Source: Lachnoanaerobaculum umeaense (lineage in GTDB: Bacteria; Bacillota; Clostridia; Lachnospirales; Lachnospiraceae). From it: a stretch of DNA of 64,000 nt. Location: NCBI RefSeq assembly GCF_003589745.1, contig NZ_CP032364.1:1736001-1800000 (forward strand), read 5' to 3'. The notes beneath the pieces are model-generated. The model saw nothing but the letters and a program-made list of their open reading frames with translations, ran no database searches and was not told where the DNA came from. A program made the translations under genes and the position numbers. Numbering within the stretch: position 1 is the first letter of the stretch; each line of letters begins with the position of its first letter. Positions 8,937 through 17,695 of this stretch are shown piece after piece.

Positions 8937-10313
8937 TTACTTAAGCTTATTTGAAAAGCTTAATATTCCTTTTTTTATTTCATCAACTGTCAGACTGGCA
9001 AAGCCAAGCAAAACAGTGGATTTTCTTTTATTTTTACCGCTATAGAATATTGATATCGGATACAGCCTTATCCCTGACATCTCTCCATAGTTTATTATCT
9101 CGTCCTCAGTTAAATCCTCCAAAGTCAATAAAATATGAAGTCCTGAATTATTCTCAAAAACTTTAGCCTTTGAAATCTTCTCCTTAATTTCTGCTATAAG
9201 AGTGTCCCTCTTTATACGGTAATTTGTTCTCATCCTGTTTAAATGTCTTTCAAAATATCCCTCTCTTATAAAGATTTCCAAGATATCCTGGTCAGACCTT
9301 GGAACTGTACAAGAAAGAAAATTAAGTTTTTTCTCATACTCTTCCATCAGTTTTTCAGGAAGTACCATATATCCCACTCTTATTGCAGGTGCAATAGATT
9401 TTGAAAATGTTCCTAAATATATTATTTTCTCGGGGTCCAATCCCTGCATTGCAGGGATTGGTTTCCCAACAAATCTAAACTCTGAATCATAGTCATCCTC
9501 TATAATATATCTATCCTTACCTCTGTAACACCAGGATATAAGCTCTCGTCTTCTATTTATCGGCATTATCACCCCGGTAGGATATTGATTTGCCGGCATC
9601 AAATAGCATATATCTGCATTTGTACTGTCTAGTATGTTTATATCCATACCTTCATCATCCATGTCAATACTCCATATATTCCAAAACATTGATTTAAAAA
9701 TCGCTTTAGCTTTTATATATCCGGGATTTTCAAGTGCTATATGTCTATGTCCTAATAAAAGTCCCAAGAGCATTATCAAGTATTCACTTCCGGCTCCGAC
9801 TATTATATTGTTCGGTGAACAAATGACTCTCCTTGCTGTACGAAGATAGTCTGATATTTGGATTCTAAGTCCATACTCACCCTGTTTATCTCCTGCAATA
9901 AAAACATCCTCTTTTTCACTTGAGAATACTTTTCTTGCAATACTTCTCCAAGATGCGTATGGAAAGCTTTTTGAATCTATCTTTGTCGGAGAAAAATCTA
10001 TATCCAAACTCTCATATACATTTTTCTCTTTCTTTAGCTCTCTTTTATATTCTTTTCTTTCAATATTTAGCACATCTAACCGGTTTACAATATATCCACT
10101 GCCTGCTCTTGACTTTAAATATCCTTCTGCCAAAAGCTGTTCATAGGCATTTACCACAGTTGTTCTGGATACCTTAAGGCTCTGTGCCAAACTTCTTGTA
10201 GAAGGCAGCTTAGTATCCGGCAAGATATGTGCATTTTTGATCTCATTTTTTATAAATTCATAGATTTGCTCATATATCGGACAATCACTATTTAAATCTA
10301 TAAGAAGCTCCAT
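8937..10313 (-). CDS. MocR/PdxR-type regulator (GntR helix-turn-helix plus aminotransferase domain)
   Basis: A 458-residue fusion typical of MocR regulators. Residues 1-75 form a GntR winged helix (PIYEQIYEFIKNEI, LPSTRSLAQSLKVSRTTVVNAYEQL). After a linker, residues about 110-458 form a fold-type I aminotransferase domain with the PLP-binding lysine in GTFSKS (Lys305), and the PTG and DDYDSEFR segments. Such proteins sense PLP or an amino-compound aldimine and often control vitamin B6 or amino acid genes. Here no pdxST is nearby. Its ATG overlaps the glnS stop by one base (TGATG), so it is co-translated with glnS. Its target genes cannot be told from the window. Confidence 0.9.
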   Translation of the reverse strand: MELLIDLNSDCPIYEQIYEFIKNEIKNAHILPDTKLPSTRSLAQSLKVSRTTVVNAYEQLLAEGYLKSRAGSGYIVNRLDVLNIERKEYKRELKKEKNVYESLDIDFSPTKIDSKSFPYASWRSIARKVFSSEKEDVFIAGDKQGEYGLRIQISDYLRTARRVICSPNNIIVGAGSEYLIMLLGLLLGHRHIALENPGYIKAKAIFKSMFWNIWSIDMDDEGMDINILDSTNADICYLMPANQYPTGVIMPINRRRELISWCYRGKDRYIIEDDYDSEFRFVGKPIPAMQGLDPEKIIYLGTFSKSIAPAIRVGYMVLPEKLMEEYEKKLNFLSCTVPRSDQDILEIFIREGYFERHLNRMRTNYRIKRDTLIAEIKEKISKAKVFENNSGLHILLTLEDLTEDEIINYGEMSGIRLYPISIFYSGKNKRKSTVLLGFASLTVDEIKKGILSFSNKLK

Positions 10314-12004
10314 CAGTCATTTTTTGGTAATTTAAAAGAACTCTTTAATGAGACTATTCTGTTAAATACCAAAGCATCAGGCTTAGAATCCTTAGCATCT
10401 ACACAGAAGAAACCATTTCTTACAAACTGGAAGCTATCATAAGCCTTTGCATCTTTAAGACATGACTCCACATAGCAATCCTTTAATATTGTCAATGAAT
10501 TAGGATTGAGGTTCAAATTTCCGTTCTCATCAAGCTTACCCTTTTCCTCATCAACTATATTCTCATAAAGTCTCATTTCAGCTTTAATTGCTGTATTTGC
10601 ATTTACCCAATGAATAGTTCCCTTTACTTTTCTCTCATTAAAACCTGATCCTGACTTTGTCACCGGATCATATGTGGCATGTACTGCAATAATTTCACCA
10701 TTCTCATCCTTTTCTACAGATATACAGGTTACAAAATATGCACCCATGAGTCTTACTTCATTTCCCGGGAATAGTCTGAAGTATTTCTTTGGAGGCACTT
10801 CCATAAAGTCCTCTCTCTCAATGTAAAGTTCTCTACCGAATTCTATCTCTCTTTCTCCAAGCTCCGGATTTTCAAGATTGTTCGGCATTGTACATAATTC
10901 AGACTGACCCTCCGGATAATTATCTATTATAAGTTTGATTGGGTCAAGTATTGCCATTATTCTGGCTTTCTTAAGCTTTAGATCCTCTCTTATGCAATAC
11001 TCAAGCATTGCAGACTCTATAGATGAATCAGCCTTAGAGACTCCTGCCAACTTTACAAAGTTTCTTATAGCATCAGGAGTATAACCTCTTCTTCTAAGTG
11101 CAGCTATTGAAACAAGTCTTGGATCATCCCAGCCGTCAACTATTCCGTCTTCTACAAGTTTTTTAATATATCTCTTACCTGTTACCACATTTGTAAGGTA
11201 AAGCTTTGCAAACTCTATCTGTCTTGGTGGATTCTTATACTCACACTCTTTTACCACCCAATCATATAGTGGTCTGTGATCCTCAAACTCCAATGTACAA
11301 AGACTATGTGTAATATTTTCTATAGCATCCTCTATCGGATGTGCAAAATCATACATAGGATAGATACACCACTTATCACCGGTATTGTGATGAGTCATTC
11401 TTGCAACTCTGTAGATTACCGGATCTCTCATATTAATATTAGGTGATGCCATATCGATCTTTGCACGAAGCACACGACTTCCATCTTCACAAAATCCGTT
11501 CTTCATATCCTCAAACAACTTTAAGTTCTCTTCAACACTTCTATTTCTATATGGGCTTTCCTTCCCCGGAGTTTTAAAATCTCCTCTATACTCTCTAATC
11601 TCATCAGCACTAAGATCACAGACAAATGCCTTTCCTTTCTTTATAAGAAGAACTGCTTTCTCATACATCTCCTCAAAATAGTTTGAAGCAAAGAACAGTC
11701 TGTCCTCAAACTCTCCTCCAAGCCACTTTACATCTTCAAGTATTGAATGTACAAATTCTTCTTTTTCTTTTGTAGGATTTGTATCATCAAATCTTAAGTT
11801 GAACTTTCCGCCGTATTCTTTTGCTATATCATTGTTTAAAATAATGGACTTTGCATGGCCTATATGCAGATAGCCGTTTGGCTCCGGTGGAAATCTGGTC
11901 TGCACATGGTCAAACCTTCCGGACTCCAAGTCCTTATCTATCTCTATCTCAATAAAATTCTTTGAAACTGTCTCAGTATTGCCATTTTTAATTTCTTCTG
12001 ACAT
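10313..12004 (-). CDS. glnS: Glutaminyl-tRNA synthetase
   Basis: A 563-residue class I synthetase that charges tRNA-Gln directly. The HIGH motif is seen in [15 protein letters not shown] (39-53), followed by [16 protein letters not shown] and the [23 protein letters not shown] core. The KMSKS-like loop is unusual, reading VTGKR (274-278) where family members usually have MSKR. The C-terminal half holds the two beta-barrel anticodon-binding domains. Direct glutaminylation by GlnRS is an acquired trait in bacteria, many of which use Glu-tRNA amidation instead. It starts a three-gene run glnS-mocR-DUF1858 and has its own promoter. Confidence 0.94.
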   Translation of the reverse strand: MSEEIKNGNTETVSKNFIEIEIDKDLESGRFDHVQTRFPPEPNGYLHIGHAKSIILNNDIAKEYGGKFNLRFDDTNPTKEKEEFVHSILEDVKWLGGEFEDRLFFASNYFEEMYEKAVLLIKKGKAFVCDLSADEIREYRGDFKTPGKESPYRNRSVEENLKLFEDMKNGFCEDGSRVLRAKIDMASPNINMRDPVIYRVARMTHHNTGDKWCIYPMYDFAHPIEDAIENITHSLCTLEFEDHRPLYDWVVKECEYKNPPRQIEFAKLYLTNVVTGKRYIKKLVEDGIVDGWDDPRLVSIAALRRRGYTPDAIRNFVKLAGVSKADSSIESAMLEYCIREDLKLKKARIMAILDPIKLIIDNYPEGQSELCTMPNNLENPELGEREIEFGRELYIEREDFMEVPPKKYFRLFPGNEVRLMGAYFVTCISVEKDENGEIIAVHATYDPVTKSGSGFNERKVKGTIHWVNANTAIKAEMRLYENIVDEEKGKLDENGNLNLNPNSLTILKDCYVESCLKDAKAYDSFQFVRNGFFCVDAKDSKPDALVFNRIVSLKSSFKLPKND

Positions 12005-12039
12005 AAGTTTCTCCCATCTGTTTTGCTTATTAAAATAGT

Positions 12040-12048
12040 ATTATATCA
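12040..12048 (-). promoter_or_regulatory. Extended -10 promoter for glnS
   Basis: On the minus strand TGATATAAT carries a perfect TATAAT (12040-12045) preceded by the extended TGn element. No good -35 hexamer is visible at the right distance, which fits an extended -10 promoter. The glnS ATG follows about 36 bp downstream with a GGGAG ribosome site. Confidence 0.55.
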
Positions 12049-12180
12049 TTGAATTAATTTAATATCCATATATCTACAGATGTTTAATACAAAAACTGTA
12101 ATTAATAAAAAATTATAGCCAACTAAATGCAATATACTTAGGCTACATTATATCTGTAAAAGGCTATGTATATATTTCAA

Positions 12181-12224
12181 ATTAAAAATATAGCGAGTGT
12201 CAAAAATTTTGTCACTCGCTATAA
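12181..12224 (-). terminator. Terminator after cysK
   Basis: Perfect 11-bp arms TATAGCGAGTG (12189-12199) and CACTCGCTATA (12213-12223), followed on the minus strand by a T-rich tract. It stands 18 bp past the cysK stop. The other bases between cysK and glnS (12049-12180) show no gene. Confidence 0.85.
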
Positions 12225-12241
12225 ATATCTATATTTTAAAT

Positions 12242-13174
12242 TTATTCAGTAAATAATGGTGTAGAGAAATATCTGTCTCCACTATCCGGCAGAAGTGCAA
12301 CTATTGTCTTACCCTCATTCTCAGGCTTCTTAGCCTCATTAATGGCAGCAAATAATGCAGCTCCTGAAGATATACCAACCAGAATACCTTCTCTTGATGC
12401 TATGAGTCTACCATACTCAAATGCCTCATCATTCTCAACTTTTACTATCTCATCATATATCTTTGTATTTAATGTCTCAGGAATAAATCCAGCACCTATA
12501 CCCTGAATCTTATGTGGACCGCTCTTGCCCTCTGAAAGTACAGGTGAGCCCGTAGGCTCAACGGCAATAATCTTTACTCCCGGCTTCTTTTCTTTCAGGA
12601 ACTCACCTACTCCCGATATAGTACCGCCTGTACCAATACCGGAAATAAATATATCTACCTCTCCATCAGTATCATTCCAAATCTCAGGTCCTGTGGTAGT
12701 CTTATGTACAGCCGGATTTGCCTTGTTTTCAAACTGTGCAGGTATGAAACTATCCTCAATACTTGCAGCCAACTCTTCAGCCTTTGCTATAGCACCCTTC
12801 ATTCCTTTTGATCCCTCTGTAAGCTCTATATTGGCACCATATGCTTTAAGTATATTTCTTCTTTCAACACTCATTGTCTCAGGCATTGTAAGAATAACAT
12901 TATACCCCTTTGCACTACCTACTGAAGCAAGTCCTATCCCGGTATTTCCCGATGTCGCTTCTATTATAGTAGCTCCCGGCTTTAATTTGCCCTCTTTCTC
13001 TGCTGCCTCTATCATTGCGAGTGCAATTCTGTCCTTTACAGAGCCTGCCGGATTAAAATATTCAAGCTTTACCAAAACCTTAGCCTTAAGACCAAGCTCC
13101 CTTTCAATATTTGAAACCTCAACTAATGGTGTATTACCAATCAATTCACTGCTGCTTTTATAAACTCTAGACAT
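12242..13174 (-). CDS. cysK: Cysteine synthase A (O-acetylserine sulfhydrylase)
   Basis: A 310-residue PLP enzyme of fold type II that makes cysteine from O-acetylserine and sulfide. Visible signatures are [11 protein letters not shown] at the N-terminus, the PLP lysine in NPAGSVKDR, the [10 protein letters not shown] loop and the phosphate-binding [10 protein letters not shown]. Length and the C-terminal [12 protein letters not shown] match CysK. The ATG at 13172-13174 follows a GGAGG site; an in-frame start at 13186 would lie within that site. It is a single-gene unit with its own consensus promoter and terminator. No serine acetyltransferase gene is nearby. Confidence 0.95.
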   Translation of the reverse strand: MSRVYKSSSELIGNTPLVEVSNIERELGLKAKVLVKLEYFNPAGSVKDRIALAMIEAAEKEGKLKPGATIIEATSGNTGIGLASVGSAKGYNVILTMPETMSVERRNILKAYGANIELTEGSKGMKGAIAKAEELAASIEDSFIPAQFENKANPAVHKTTTGPEIWNDTDGEVDIFISGIGTGGTISGVGEFLKEKKPGVKIIAVEPTGSPVLSEGKSGPHKIQGIGAGFIPETLNTKIYDEIVKVENDEAFEYGRLIASREGILVGISSGAALFAAINEAKKPENEGKTIVALLPDSGDRYFSTPLFTE

Positions 13175-13223
13175 ACAAACCTCCAATTCTGTATTCCTTT
13201 ATTCCTACTTGTTTTATGGGTTT

Positions 13224-13252
13224 ATAATAATTCATTTATTTATATTTGTCAA
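13224..13252 (-). promoter_or_regulatory. Consensus sigma-A promoter for cysK
   Basis: A perfect -35 TTGACA (13247-13252), a 17-bp spacer and -10 TATTAT (13224-13229) on the minus strand, about 50 bp before the cysK start. This is the closest match to consensus in the window, suggesting strong expression unless a repressor acts. No clear operator palindrome is visible. Confidence 0.75.
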
Positions 13253-13339
13253 GCAATATTTTTATTTTTCTTGAAATTTATATTTTGATACAATAAAATA
13301 TTACTATATTAAAATATTTTTACTTTTAGAGAGTTTTTT

Positions 13340-14173
13340 ATGTTAGATAATGCCGGAATAAAGATAGCTCAAGGAGAAAATATATCCTGTGAGCAAATAA
13401 CAGGTGTAAATGACAATATGGCCGAGAACCATTATCATGAGTTTTTCGAACTATATTATCTAGAAAGTGGAGAAAGATATCATATGATTCAGGATGAACT
13501 TGTCGTTATGAAACCTGGAGATTTTATAATCTTTCCCCCTTATGTTCTTCACCGTTCTTTTGGAAAAGAAAACATTCCTTTTAAGAGAATAGTTCTTTAC
13601 TTTTCTACAAATGAGATAATATCTGAAGATATGCACTTAGAACTTTTGAATGAATTTGGTTTTTATAATTGTGATAGGAAAAACAGCTTTGCTGTCCATC
13701 GCTTGCTTGAAATGATGGTATATGAAGAAGATACTAATAAGGTTTTTTCAAAGGAAAATAAAAAAGCAATATTGAATCTGCTACTTGTTACTATACTTAG
13801 ATATTCAAGAGCTGAAGTTAAATTCAAAGATACAAATAGGATAAACCAGGTAATTCGCTATATACATACAAATTATATGGATGATTTGAAGCTGGAAGAT
13901 CTTGCAAAGAAATTTTTTATATCAAAATATCATCTTGCCAGGCTTTTTAAGCAAAGAACCAATAAGACAGTTATTCAATATCTTAATACAACAAGAGTCA
14001 TGAATGCACAAAGAAAAATCATGGAAACAAGAAAATCTTTAACAGAGATTTCAAATGAAACCGGATTTGCTTCACTTACACATTTTAGCAGAATATTCAA
14101 ATCGGAAACAAATCAGACTCCAAGTGAGTACCGAAGAAATTATTTGTATAAAAATAAAAACATGCTTGAATAA
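13340..14173 (+). CDS. AraC family transcriptional regulator
   Basis: A 277-residue regulator with an N-terminal cupin-type sensing domain (about 25-110; ENHYHEFFELYYLESGERYH, MKPGDFIIFPPYVLHRSF) and a C-terminal pair of helix-turn-helix motifs (about 172-268; LEDLAKKFFISKYHLARLFK and LTEISNETGFASLTHFSRIF). The cupin domains of this group usually bind sugars or small metabolites. It is divergent from cysK and runs toward argG, but neither gene is an obvious AraC target; the ligand is unknown. A GAGAG site 8 bp before the ATG supports the start. Confidence 0.88.
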   Translation: MLDNAGIKIAQGENISCEQITGVNDNMAENHYHEFFELYYLESGERYHMIQDELVVMKPGDFIIFPPYVLHRSFGKENIPFKRIVLYFSTNEIISEDMHLELLNEFGFYNCDRKNSFAVHRLLEMMVYEEDTNKVFSKENKKAILNLLLVTILRYSRAEVKFKDTNRINQVIRYIHTNYMDDLKLEDLAKKFFISKYHLARLFKQRTNKTVIQYLNTTRVMNAQRKIMETRKSLTEISNETGFASLTHFSRIFKSETNQTPSEYRRNYLYKNKNMLE

Positions 14174-14187
14174 TATTCTTTTTTGAT

Positions 14188-14250
14188 GTATATTTATAAA
14201 TGTATTACAGAAATAACATTAGTTGTAAGCGTTTTATTCGTATATTTATA
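14188..14250 (+). promoter_or_regulatory. Paired GTATATTTATA elements before argG
   Basis: The 11-bp string GTATATTTATA occurs at 14188-14198 and again at 14240-14250, with start points 52 bp apart, close to five turns of the DNA helix. The second copy ends just before the argG ribosome site. AT-rich near-palindromes like these resemble ArgR/AhrC operator half-sites, so a regulatory role is plausible, but the match is by eye only. Confidence 0.35.
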
Positions 14251-14263
14251 CATAGGAGGATTT

Positions 14264-15490
14264 ATGGCAAAGGATAAAGTTGTATTAGCATATTCAGGTG
14301 GTCTTGATACCACCGCTATCATACCATGGTTAAAGGAACATTTTGATTATGATGTAATATGCTGTTGTATAGATTGTGGTCAAGGAAATGAGCTTGACGG
14401 ACTTGAGGAGAGGGCTACACTATCAGGTGCAGAAAAACTTTATATCATAAATATGATTGATGAGTTCTGTGATGATTATATTGTTCCATGTGTAAAGGCC
14501 GGTGCTGTATATGAGAATAAGTATCTTCTCGGTACTTCAATGGCAAGACCCGGTATTGCAAAAGCACTTGTTGATGTGGCAAGAAAGGAAGGTGCAGTTG
14601 CTATATGCCACGGAGCTACAGGTAAAGGAAATGATCAAATCCGTTTTGAGCTTGGTATAAAGGCTTTGGCTCCGGATCTTAAGATTATTGCACCTTGGCG
14701 TATGACTGATATATGGACAATGAATTCTCGTGAAGATGAGATTGCATATTGTAAGGAGCATGGTATAGATTTACCATTTTCAGCCGACTCAAGTTACAGT
14801 CGTGATAGGAACCTTTGGCATATAAGTCATGAAGGCTTGGAGCTTGAAGATCCTTCACTAGAACCAAACTATGAGCATGTGCTTATGCTTGGTGTAACAC
14901 CTCAAAAGGCACCTGATAAGGAAACCTTGATTTCTCTAAACTTTGAGGCCGGAGTTCCTGTTGCACTAAATGGTAAGAAAATGAAAGTATCAGAGATTAT
15001 AACAAAATTAAATGAACTTGGTGGTGCAAATGGTATAGGTATTATTGATATAGTTGAAAACCGTGTTGTAGGTATGAAATCAAGGGGCGTTTATGAAACT
15101 CCCGGCGGTACAATACTTATGGAGGCCCATGATGCACTTGAAGAGCTTGTACTTGATAGGGCTACTTTTGAAGTAAAAAAAGATATGGGCAATAAATTTG
15201 CACAGATAGTTTATGAAGGAAAGTGGTTTACTCCTCTTCGTGAAGCTATTCAAAGCTTTGTAGAGTCTACACAGCAATATGTAACCGGTGAAGTTAAGCT
15301 AAAGCTTTATAAGGGTAATATTATAAAAGCAGGTACAACATCTCCATACTCACTATATTCAGAATCTCTTGCATCATTCACTACCGGAGATTTATATGAC
15401 CACCATGATGCAGACGGATTTATTACATTATTTGGTCTTCCACTAAAGGTGAGGGCTATGAAGATGGCAGAATTAAACAAAGATAAATAA
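14264..15490 (+). CDS. argG: Argininosuccinate synthase
   Basis: A 408-residue enzyme joining citrulline and aspartate with ATP to form argininosuccinate in arginine synthesis. The PP-loop AYSGGLDTTAIIPWL lies near the N-terminus; CHGATGKGNDQIRFELG and the YSRDRNLWHISHEG block are family signatures. I chose the ATG at 14264 (MAKDKVVLAYSGG) because an AGGAGG site lies directly upstream; a longer frame begins at a TTG at 14183 but adds a non-homologous hydrophobic tail. argH is not in the window. The gene is intact, but its terminator has been split by the insertion sequence that follows, and its last 56 codons are duplicated downstream. Confidence 0.95.
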   Translation: MAKDKVVLAYSGGLDTTAIIPWLKEHFDYDVICCCIDCGQGNELDGLEERATLSGAEKLYIINMIDEFCDDYIVPCVKAGAVYENKYLLGTSMARPGIAKALVDVARKEGAVAICHGATGKGNDQIRFELGIKALAPDLKIIAPWRMTDIWTMNSREDEIAYCKEHGIDLPFSADSSYSRDRNLWHISHEGLELEDPSLEPNYEHVLMLGVTPQKAPDKETLISLNFEAGVPVALNGKKMKVSEIITKLNELGGANGIGIIDIVENRVVGMKSRGVYETPGGTILMEAHDALEELVLDRATFEVKKDMGNKFAQIVYEGKWFTPLREAIQSFVESTQQYVTGEVKLKLYKGNIIKAGTTSPYSLYSESLASFTTGDLYDHHDADGFITLFGLPLKVRAMKMAELNKDK

Positions 15491-15513
15491 TAGTATTAAA
15501 ATAGGGGCTAATC
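15319..15513 (+). repeat. Left copy of the 195-bp direct repeat flanking the IS
   Basis: This stretch, covering the last 56 codons of argG and the first arm of its terminator, is identical by eye over its whole length to 17501-17695. The final C may belong to the IS end, so the duplication is 194 or 195 bp. It is best read as a long target-site duplication made by the insertion. Confidence 0.92.
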
Positions 15514-15526
15514 CCGTCTTCCGTCG

Positions 15527-15690
15527 AAGTACTATGAAATTTCCGACGTTTCAAATTTTTAGCAAACTATTTAATTTTATACAATTCTTTTAAACCCTTT
15601 ATTTTAAAGGCTTTTCTTACATAAAAAATAATTTGAAAAAATTGAAAAAATTTTTACAGCATGTTATAATCATAGTACTTCATAGTACTT
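15527..15690 (+). repeat. Inverted and tandem copies of AAGTACTATG inside the IS left end
   Basis: AAGTACTATG lies right behind the left terminal repeat (15527-15536). Its exact reverse complement CATAGTACTT occurs twice in tandem at 15671-15680 and 15681-15690, between the IS promoter and the transposase ribosome site. A related AAGTACTA lies near the right end (17465-17472). They could be transposase binding sites or, in RNA that enters from outside, pair to form a long-range hairpin near the ribosome site. Confidence 0.6.
15642..15670 (+). promoter_or_regulatory. Internal promoter of the IS transposase gene
   Basis: -35 TTGAAA (15642-15647), 17-bp spacer, perfect -10 TATAAT (15665-15670). 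The expected start near 15677 would leave a leader of about 30 nt before the transposase ATG at 15708. Confidence 0.7.
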
Positions 15691-15707
15691 TACTTTTAGA
15701 GGTGTTT

Positions 15708-17465
15708 ATGGCTTATTTTTTGAGAAAAGAAAAGAAGAAAAAAGGTACTTATCTTCAGATGTATGAATCATTTTGGGATAAGGATAAAAAGCAACCAAGA
15801 ACAAGAAATGTAAAATCTTTTGGTTACGTTGAAGATCTGACTTCAGATGAGATTCCGGATCCGATTAAATTTTATAGCGATTATGTAAAAGAGCAAAATG
15901 AGAATAGAACAAAAGTTCTTTCTGAAGAATCCCGTCCTCGTGCATTTTCCACTCCTGTTGAACTTAATATAGGACACTTCTTGCTCTACTCATTGATTGA
16001 TGAGCTTGATGTTAAGGAAACTATTGATATACTTGCTTCTCAAATGCGTTTTCAGTTCTCTGTATTTGACTTAATTACACAACTTATTTATGCAAGGGTT
16101 ATATCACCATGCTCTAAGTCAAAGACAGCCTCTCATGTCTTTCCATACATTTACGGCAGCTCTACAATCTCTGAAGACCAAGTATATGACGGGTGTTCTT
16201 TCATAGGAGAGTCTTATAAGAAGTACATTGATTTGTTTAATCACTCTTATGAAAAGTATTTTAAAAGAGATTTAAGCAATGTATTTTTCGATTGTACTAA
16301 TTATTACTTTGAAATTGATCTTCCTAGCGATGACAAGCAAAAGGGACCTTCAAAAGAGAATAGGCACTCTCCGATAATAGGGCAGGCTTTACTTTTAGAT
16401 GCTGATCTAGTACCTGTCTCCATGCAAATGTATCCCGGAAATGAATCGGAAAAGCCATATATTAGAAAAGTTATTGAAGAAATGAAGCAACGACACAGCG
16501 TATCAGGCAAGACAATTCAGGTGGCTGATAAAGGCCTTAATTGTGCAAGAAATATTTATGCTGCAGTTAAAGAAGCTAGTGACGGCTATATATTTTCAAA
16601 ATCAATACATGGTAAGAATCTAAGTGAAAAGGAAAAGAAATGGGTTCTACTTGAGAATGATACAAATGTCTTTTCTAATTACACTGATGAAAGAGGTAAT
16701 ATATCTTTTCGTCTTAAATCCTGTATTGACAGCTTTGATTACAGTTTTAAAGAGATTGATCCGGAAACAGGAAAAGAGAGTGTTACAAGGTTTTCTGTAA
16801 AAGAAAAGCGTATCGTCTCTTATAATCCTAACCTTGCAAAGAAACAAAGGCTTGAAATAATGAAAATGGTCGATAAAGCTTCAAAGTTTTCTACATACAA
16901 AAATATCGCTAAAGATGAACTTGGAGATTGTGCTAAATATGTAGACATTATAACTAAAGATAGTACAGGCAAGACAATAAAGCCTATAATAGATTTAAAT
17001 AAATCTAAGATTGATGAAGATCTTAAATATGCAGGATATAATCTTTTAGTGACATCCGAAATAGATATGGAGCCATTACAGGTATATAAAACATACCATA
17101 GCCTATGGAAGATCGAAGAATCTTTTAGACTTACAAAATCATACCTGGATGCAAGACCCGTTTATTTACAGAAAAAAGAAACAATCTATGGGCATTTTTT
17201 GATATGCTACCTTAGCTTGTTTCTTTTAAGAGTATTAGAAATCAAGTGTTTCAAGAATAAAATAAACTCTTATGACTTGATCAACTTTATGCGTGATTTT
17301 AGGGTGGTAAATAAAGGTGATGATACATATATCAATATATCAAGAAACCAATCTGTTAACGAAAAGGTTAAAAAACTGGTTGGTTTTAGTAACCTTGATG
17401 CCCTCTATTTAACCAAAGCTGAAGTCGACAATTTCTTTCAAAACTGTATGCTCTTGGACACCTAA
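15708..17465 (+). CDS. IS1634 family DDE transposase
   Basis: A 585-residue transposase of the IS4-superfamily type. Likely catalytic residues are Asp195 in FFDCTNYYFE, Asp274 in VADKGLNCARN and Glu470 or Glu471 in WKIEESFRLTKSYLDARP, the last forming the YREK-like helix. The N-terminus (FLRKEKKKKGTYLQMYESFW) with basic residues and the RxVKSFGYVEDL segment is typical of the family. The ATG at 15708 has an AGAGGTG site; a longer frame opens at a TTG at 15633 but would start before the likely transcription start. The frame is uninterrupted. It is on the same strand as argG, from which read-through is likely. Confidence 0.92.
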   Translation: MAYFLRKEKKKKGTYLQMYESFWDKDKKQPRTRNVKSFGYVEDLTSDEIPDPIKFYSDYVKEQNENRTKVLSEESRPRAFSTPVELNIGHFLLYSLIDELDVKETIDILASQMRFQFSVFDLITQLIYARVISPCSKSKTASHVFPYIYGSSTISEDQVYDGCSFIGESYKKYIDLFNHSYEKYFKRDLSNVFFDCTNYYFEIDLPSDDKQKGPSKENRHSPIIGQALLLDADLVPVSMQMYPGNESEKPYIRKVIEEMKQRHSVSGKTIQVADKGLNCARNIYAAVKEASDGYIFSKSIHGKNLSEKEKKWVLLENDTNVFSNYTDERGNISFRLKSCIDSFDYSFKEIDPETGKESVTRFSVKEKRIVSYNPNLAKKQRLEIMKMVDKASKFSTYKNIAKDELGDCAKYVDIITKDSTGKTIKPIIDLNKSKIDEDLKYAGYNLLVTSEIDMEPLQVYKTYHSLWKIEESFRLTKSYLDARPVYLQKKETIYGHFLICYLSLFLLRVLEIKCFKNKINSYDLINFMRDFRVVNKGDDTYINISRNQSVNEKVKKLVGFSNLDALYLTKAEVDNFFQNCMLLDT

Positions 17466-17500
17466 AGTACTAGGTTTTGAGAGAAACGACGGAAGTCAGG

Positions 17501-17672
17501 TATTATAAAAGCAGGTACAACATCTCCATACTCACTATATTCAGAATCTCTTGCATCATTCACTACCGGAGATTTATATGACCACCATGATGCAGACGGA
17601 TTTATTACATTATTTGGTCTTCCACTAAAGGTGAGGGCTATGAAGATGGCAGAATTAAACAAAGATAAATAA
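17501..17672 (+). pseudogene. Duplicated 3' fragment of argG
   Basis: Carries argG codons 353-408 with the original stop (17670-17672), created by duplication of the target site. It has no start codon or ribosome site of its own that would give an ArgG product and lies downstream of the IS right end. Not a functional gene, but a 172-bp piece of perfect homology to the real gene. Confidence 0.9.
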
Positions 17673-17695
17673 TAGTATTAAAATAGGGGCTAATC
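17501..17695 (+). repeat. Right copy of the 195-bp direct repeat flanking the IS
   Basis: Identical by eye to 15319-15513. In this copy the sequence continues past the breakpoint into the second arm of the argG/leuD terminator, so this side shows what followed argG before insertion. Confidence 0.92.

Larger units (their letters stand above)
15513..17500 (+). mobile_element. IS1634-family insertion sequence, apparently complete
   Basis: About 1,988 bp, with one transposase gene and imperfect 14-bp terminal inverted repeats: CCCGTCTTCCGTCG at the left (15513-15526) and, in reverse complement, CCTGACTTCCGTCG at the right (17487-17500), 12 of 14 matching. It is flanked by a perfect duplication of 194-195 bp. 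Members of the IS1634/IS1549 group are known to create long, variable direct repeats on insertion, which fits. The duplication shows no differences, so the insertion is probably recent, and the transposase frame is open, so it may still be mobile. Confidence 0.9.

Noticed and set aside
12525-13163. Long open frame (212 codons) opposite cysK on the plus strand
   Set aside because: Pure shadow of cysK; low-complexity Ser/Pro/Ile-rich product, no ribosome site, and cysK has clear catalytic motifs, promoter and terminator.
15597-15616. CCTTTA/TAAAGG hairpin followed by CTTTT in the IS leader, read as a terminator against read-through
   Set aside because: The stem is short and AT-rich and the T-tract is brief; too weak to list as a terminator, though it might slow polymerase.
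15319-17695. Possibility that the argG end duplication is an assembly artefact or a composite transposon
   Set aside because: Outer sequence on each side differs as expected for a real insertion, only one IS copy is present, and the two repeats directly abut the terminal inverted repeats.
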